This document shows, piece by piece, positions 60,448-64,000 of a stretch of DNA of 64,000 nucleotides (positions within the stretch are counted from its first letter, which is position 1; each line of letters starts with the position of its first letter). The position numbers were made by a program, and so were the translations under genes. The notes beneath the pieces were generated by a model, which saw nothing but the letters and a program-made list of their open reading frames with translations, made no database searches and was not told where the DNA came from. Origin of the DNA: Oreohelix idahoensis (lineage: Eukaryota > Mollusca > Gastropoda > Stylommatophora > Oreohelicidae); NCBI GenBank assembly GCA_024509875.1, contig JAMPIV010012438.1:62001-126000 (forward strand), in the 5' to 3' direction.

Positions 60448-61140
60448 ATTATGTCAGTGACTGAGACACGTTGAGATAGCAAATAGGAAAAAGAATAACC
60501 TGGTTCCTACCACTTAGGAGAAAAAAATTTCCAAAAATCCGAAAGATGATATCCTTAACCCTGGGATACCTCCTCCAAAGTAAAATCTAACTATCGCTGC
60601 TATTATCGGCAATAAAGCACTTAATGCAAAACACGACTACGCCAACTAAATGGTAGTTAAGGTTACTTCTGAAAAATAAGTTGCTACAGTGGAAAAGCAA
60701 AATAATTATTGCAAAAATTACAGAGAAAAATAATCCCTTAATTATAAAGTCCACTATCAAGTTCACCCCTGAAGACAGTTAGGGTAAGGGAGGCAATTAA
60801 TCTGGACAAATAGTCCGAAACGCACTCCTTAGCTTTTGCTCAAACACCTACTTCTTCAAAACCCAGTGAATGTTATACACTCACTACTTTACCAGCGTTT
60901 AGTATTACAAAATCAGTAATTAACATATATTCCGACAATCAACCTGTAACTGAAATGTATATTATTTCTAAATGCTGTGGAAAAAAACTATCAGTTTGTG
61001 TGGTCAGCACGCCCGAAAACAGATCGTTCGTCTAGGGGATAAATTATTTTTAAAAGATACAAAACTCACAAGACATCACACTCTTACTCTATTACAGAAT
61101 AAAGAATCTTAAATACAAAATCCAGATAGACGAGTCCACG
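60448..61140 (-). other. 5' leader of the LTR element
   Basis: About 0.7 kb between primer-binding region and gag start, without a long frame. It probably includes packaging signals, none of which I can identify. Confidence 0.5.
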
Positions 61141-61305
61141 TTTGTCGTACTCGTCTTCCTATTCTAAGTTCAAAGACCGGAAACGAGCAACCATTTGTCG
61201 TACTCGTCTTCCTATTCTAAGTTCAAAAATCCTACGGACGAGAACCCATTTGTCGTACTCGTCTTCCTATTCTAAGTTCAAAAATCCTACGGACGAGAAC
61301 CCATT
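61136..61305. repeat. Triplicated primer-binding region, unit about 55 bp
   Basis: Three tandem units of tttgtcgtactcgtcttcct, attctaagttcaaa and a variable end. The two units nearest the LTR end in tcctacggacgagaaccca; the distal one ends in gaccggaaacgagcaacca. On the minus strand each unit starts like the LTR terminus (tacgacaaatgg) followed by a TGG-initiated primer-binding-site-like sequence. Confidence 0.85.
61287..61303 (-). promoter_or_regulatory. Primer-binding site next to the 5' LTR
   Basis: On the minus strand, tgggttctcgtccgtagg starts two bases after the LTR end. It should pair with the 3' end of a tRNA ending ..gagaaccca; I did not identify which tRNA. Confidence 0.55.
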
Positions 61306-61530
61306 TGTCGTAGATTTTAGATAGGAGTATTAAGACTTGGGTTTGGTCCCTTCAGAATAGGTTGAAATGAGTGATAGTCACAGTGAGAGCTGGTGAAAAA
61401 AAAACCACAATAGAATTTCCCACACGTGAGATGATAGATTGTGATAAAGAAGCTGTCTTTGAGAATCGAGATAATCTTCTCTCTCTCACCTATCTTCTAC
61501 GACCGCTTTTAAAGGCGTCAGACAGTCTAA

Positions 61531-61595
<65 letters not shown>

Positions 61596-63823
61596 TCTCT
61601 ATCTACTCACGGGCACGCACATACACGTGACGACAGGTAAACACACAGACGTGGGAAAACTATAACAATGCTTATACAGATAATTGGGATCGAGCTGACC
61701 AACGCACTGATTTTTTTTTGTTCAAGAGAGATATTTTATTTATCATATCAAAATTTCTCACAACACCAAAAAATTACATCAAGGAAAAAACATATACAAA
61801 TAGTCATAAATTTTAAGAAAATGCTACAAGGATGATAGCCCGTTAAAATCTTACTCTAGGTTTAGCCCACAGCCCCGCTAAGAGAACAGATGGTGGCCCA
61901 AAGAGTTATAGATACGTAGGGTTGAGGATAAGAGTTTTTCTTCTTTTCTCGTAAATGTATGCACAGAGTTGAATAATCTGATTTAGCCTAAGAAGTAAAG
62001 AAACTCTAGCAAATAGTAACAAATTCTGCAGGTTAAACAAAAAGAATTAAGACAGTAAATGGGTGACAATCTATAACTGTAAAATAACACTCTGATCTGC
62101 GTACACTCATTCATTCAGCCATGGCCATGCAGTTATACTCACAACTTTGCTCGCTGCCTCTGGGAACATACTCAATTCTAGGACCTTCACACAGACCCGA
62201 AAATGCAGTCCTTGACCAAGAAATCCCCAGTTCCAAAAGACGTACTAAACTCTCAGGGAACGATTCCTTGGGTGTTCTAATTTTTCGAATGTCTGATTAA
62301 GTCACATAAAATATTGTCCAGGCACGAAAGTTAGCAGAGCACAATGTCATTAGCTTTGGTTTCTAGAATTTAAGGAATGTCAGATCGGCGTCTACTTTCA
62401 GGAAGTTACTATATTTGGTCGCCACAGTACTAGTCAAAACTCTGTCGGAATGTTTCTGATCTTTGCTTGCCACAACGGGCTGAATTGTACTGAAGAGTTA
62501 TTCTGGAAGAATTAATTCTGGCGCGAAGGCCTCTTACTTCATTTAACTGTTACAGTTCAGGTAATGAAAGTGATTTGTTTCTTCCCAAATAATGTTCACG
62601 TACTAGAACGCTGGTAAAGTTGGGTACCACCGTTTCACTACATAAAAGAAAGAACACATATCAAATAATTTTACAATATGTACCCACTATAACTTACATT
62701 ATTAAACCGCAAGTGTACTGCTTGACTTATCATTTAAATTTCCCGTAAAGTAAGTTATATTTAAAAAAAAGATCATCAATCCCCATGAATTTAGGAAGAC
62801 GTGCGTGTTCCGTCAACATCTCATGAGGTTTCTAGTATTTGTAAGTTAGCTTAGAAAAATATGATCTCGTCTGATTTCTTAGAAGTAAAATTTAACTTCA
62901 TTAAAGCTACATTATTGTTTAGTAAGCTAAGATATAATTTATTCTGCTATCCACTGAAACACGTCACTAGAAAATAATACAGACTATATAAATTTGGCAC
63001 TCTGCGCAAAATCTAACTAGTGAAATATGAAATAAGCGACTTAACACTTTATCATTTCACAAAATACTAGATATAATATATATTACCTCACACAGAACTA
63101 CAGGTAGTCGCACAACTTAAGAATTATATGCTGAATATTTAAGGAAGTCTAGAAGTTCGACAAATTGCCGAAACAAACTGAGAAACTTCGCTAACAGCTA
63201 TTCTGTTTCGAACAACCTGTCTACTGCGAATATAGGAGCGAGAATGAAATTAAAGTTTCAAACTCGGGCCAATATCTTAAAATCAGACAAAGGGCCCAAA
63301 CTTATTTCGCCAAGCGAAATTATCTCCCCTACTCCCAACATTTACGTCAGCTTAACGCGTGACGTAACTGCCACCAGTGACCGAGAAATGCGCGTGACAG
63401 TTGCAAATCTCAGACAACCGTCTACAACTGCGTCGTACAGATGCCGGGTTTGACACCTTAAGCTAGTGACAGGTGAACAAAATGGTAGACCAAAAGTCTG
63501 CTCTATGTCCAGCGAAACGAATTTCTCACACCTCAGGCCCAGAAATCTGGTCGGGCCGCGCTCTGACCGGGGGAAACTGCAGACGTATGTCTGGCGAGAA
63601 CCGTATCTTCACAGCTATCTGCGCGACTGACATCTAATGCAATAAGGTTACTAGTCAGTATGAGAAAGAAAAACGATGATGGGAAAGAAATATATTTTTC
63701 GCAACGAATGATGCGAAAAAATACAGGAAAAACAAGTACGGAAAAGTAATAAAATGAAAGGATTAGGGTGAGAGAATAGGAAGAAGATGTAGGTAATTTA
63801 ATGATATAAAGACCCACGTGACA
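61306..63823 (-). repeat. 5' LTR (right copy), 2518 bp
   Basis: Near-identical to 54854-57243 apart from scattered substitutions, a shorter TA run (61541-61590) and a 139-bp segment at about 62939-63077 bounded by gatataat repeats. Carries element promoter function by family knowledge. Confidence 0.93.
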
Positions 63824-63828
63824 GGCCA
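63824..63828. repeat. Target site duplication, right copy (ggcca)
   Basis: ggcca follows the LTR end and matches 54849-54853. Confidence 0.9.
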
Positions 63829-64000
63829 TCACGTTTGCAATTGAATACGCGTTGAAGATGATTTCTTAAATGATCTGCATGCGAAATACTCGTGACATTG
63901 TTTGTCATTGACATTTAATGCGCTACCAAACTGGACCTTCCTTGATCTAATTATTTCAATGGGTATCATCTTTTTGCGGTTCATAAATATCATAATGGAA

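Larger units (their letters stand above)
54854..63823 (-). mobile_element. Ty3/gypsy LTR retrotransposon, structurally complete but without RT
   Basis: An 8970-bp element on the minus strand: 5' LTR 61306-63823, primer-binding region, leader, one gag-protease-integrase ORF (60447-57370), polypurine tract and 3' LTR 54854-57243, flanked by the 5-bp duplication ggcca. The LTRs start TGTCACGTGGG and end ..CTACGACA. Between the ORF stop and the 3' LTR there are only about 126 bases, so reverse transcriptase and RNase H are absent. Protease is followed directly by integrase, as in Gmr1-like elements, where RT follows integrase. The two LTRs differ by roughly a dozen substitutions that I could count, plus indels, so insertion is fairly recent. 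Confidence 0.93.

Noticed and set aside
60029..60460. Ser/Leu/Cys-rich plus ORF
   Set aside because: Antisense of the charged N-terminus of the gag polyprotein; other plus ORFs between 57238 and 59849 are likewise shadows.

Overview
This is animal nuclear DNA, most likely from a mollusc and probably a gastropod. Coding exons are small and separated by long introns with GT..AG borders. Most of the window is transposable elements and satellites. One relic belongs to the N-RAG-TP type of element known from the sea slug Aplysia. Nothing is organised like a bacterial, organellar or viral genome. The host assignment is an inference from repeat content and intron structure.

The only host gene I can support is a plus-strand tubulin tyrosine ligase-like gene of the TTLL10 (polyglycylase) type. 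Eight exons can be placed between 13806 and 42093, all in compatible phases: 13806-13957, 17552-17670, 19425-19625, 21962-22121, 24299-24470, 25218-25358, 39707-39823 and 42000-42093. Together they read about 385 codons through the TTL ATP-grasp domain. The last codons and the 3' UTR were not found.

Layout: 1 to about 4240 is a decayed Ty3/gypsy element whose 5' end lies outside the window (gag, protease, integrase remnant, then RT-RNase H, PPT and the start of a 3' LTR). 4240-10860 is mostly unassigned AT-rich sequence. 10860-13800 holds a SINE, LINE tails, a TATC microsatellite and a 56-bp tandem repeat. 13806-42093 is the TTLL10 gene. Its introns carry LINE 3' ends of several families, two SINE families, an rDNA fragment (5' ETS plus 18S start), minisatellites and, in the 14.3-kb intron 6, a three-level nest: a Tc1-like transposon (30593-36955) containing an N-RAG-TP-like element (30628-33568) and a 5'-truncated LINE (33786-35652). 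42100-54850 is repeats and unassigned sequence. 54854-63823 is a complete-looking minus-strand Ty3/gypsy element with 2.4-2.5 kb LTRs and a 5-bp target duplication. It has an intact 1025-codon gag-protease-integrase ORF but no reverse transcriptase.

The most interesting signals are the RAG1-N-terminus-like relic with matching terminal inverted repeats, the RT-less but young LTR element with a triplicated primer-binding region, satellites apparently grown out of short pieces of LINE coding sequence, a 12-bp satellite seen in three arrays near one LINE family, and the intronic 18S fragment. All family names come from reading translations and motifs by eye; no database search was run.
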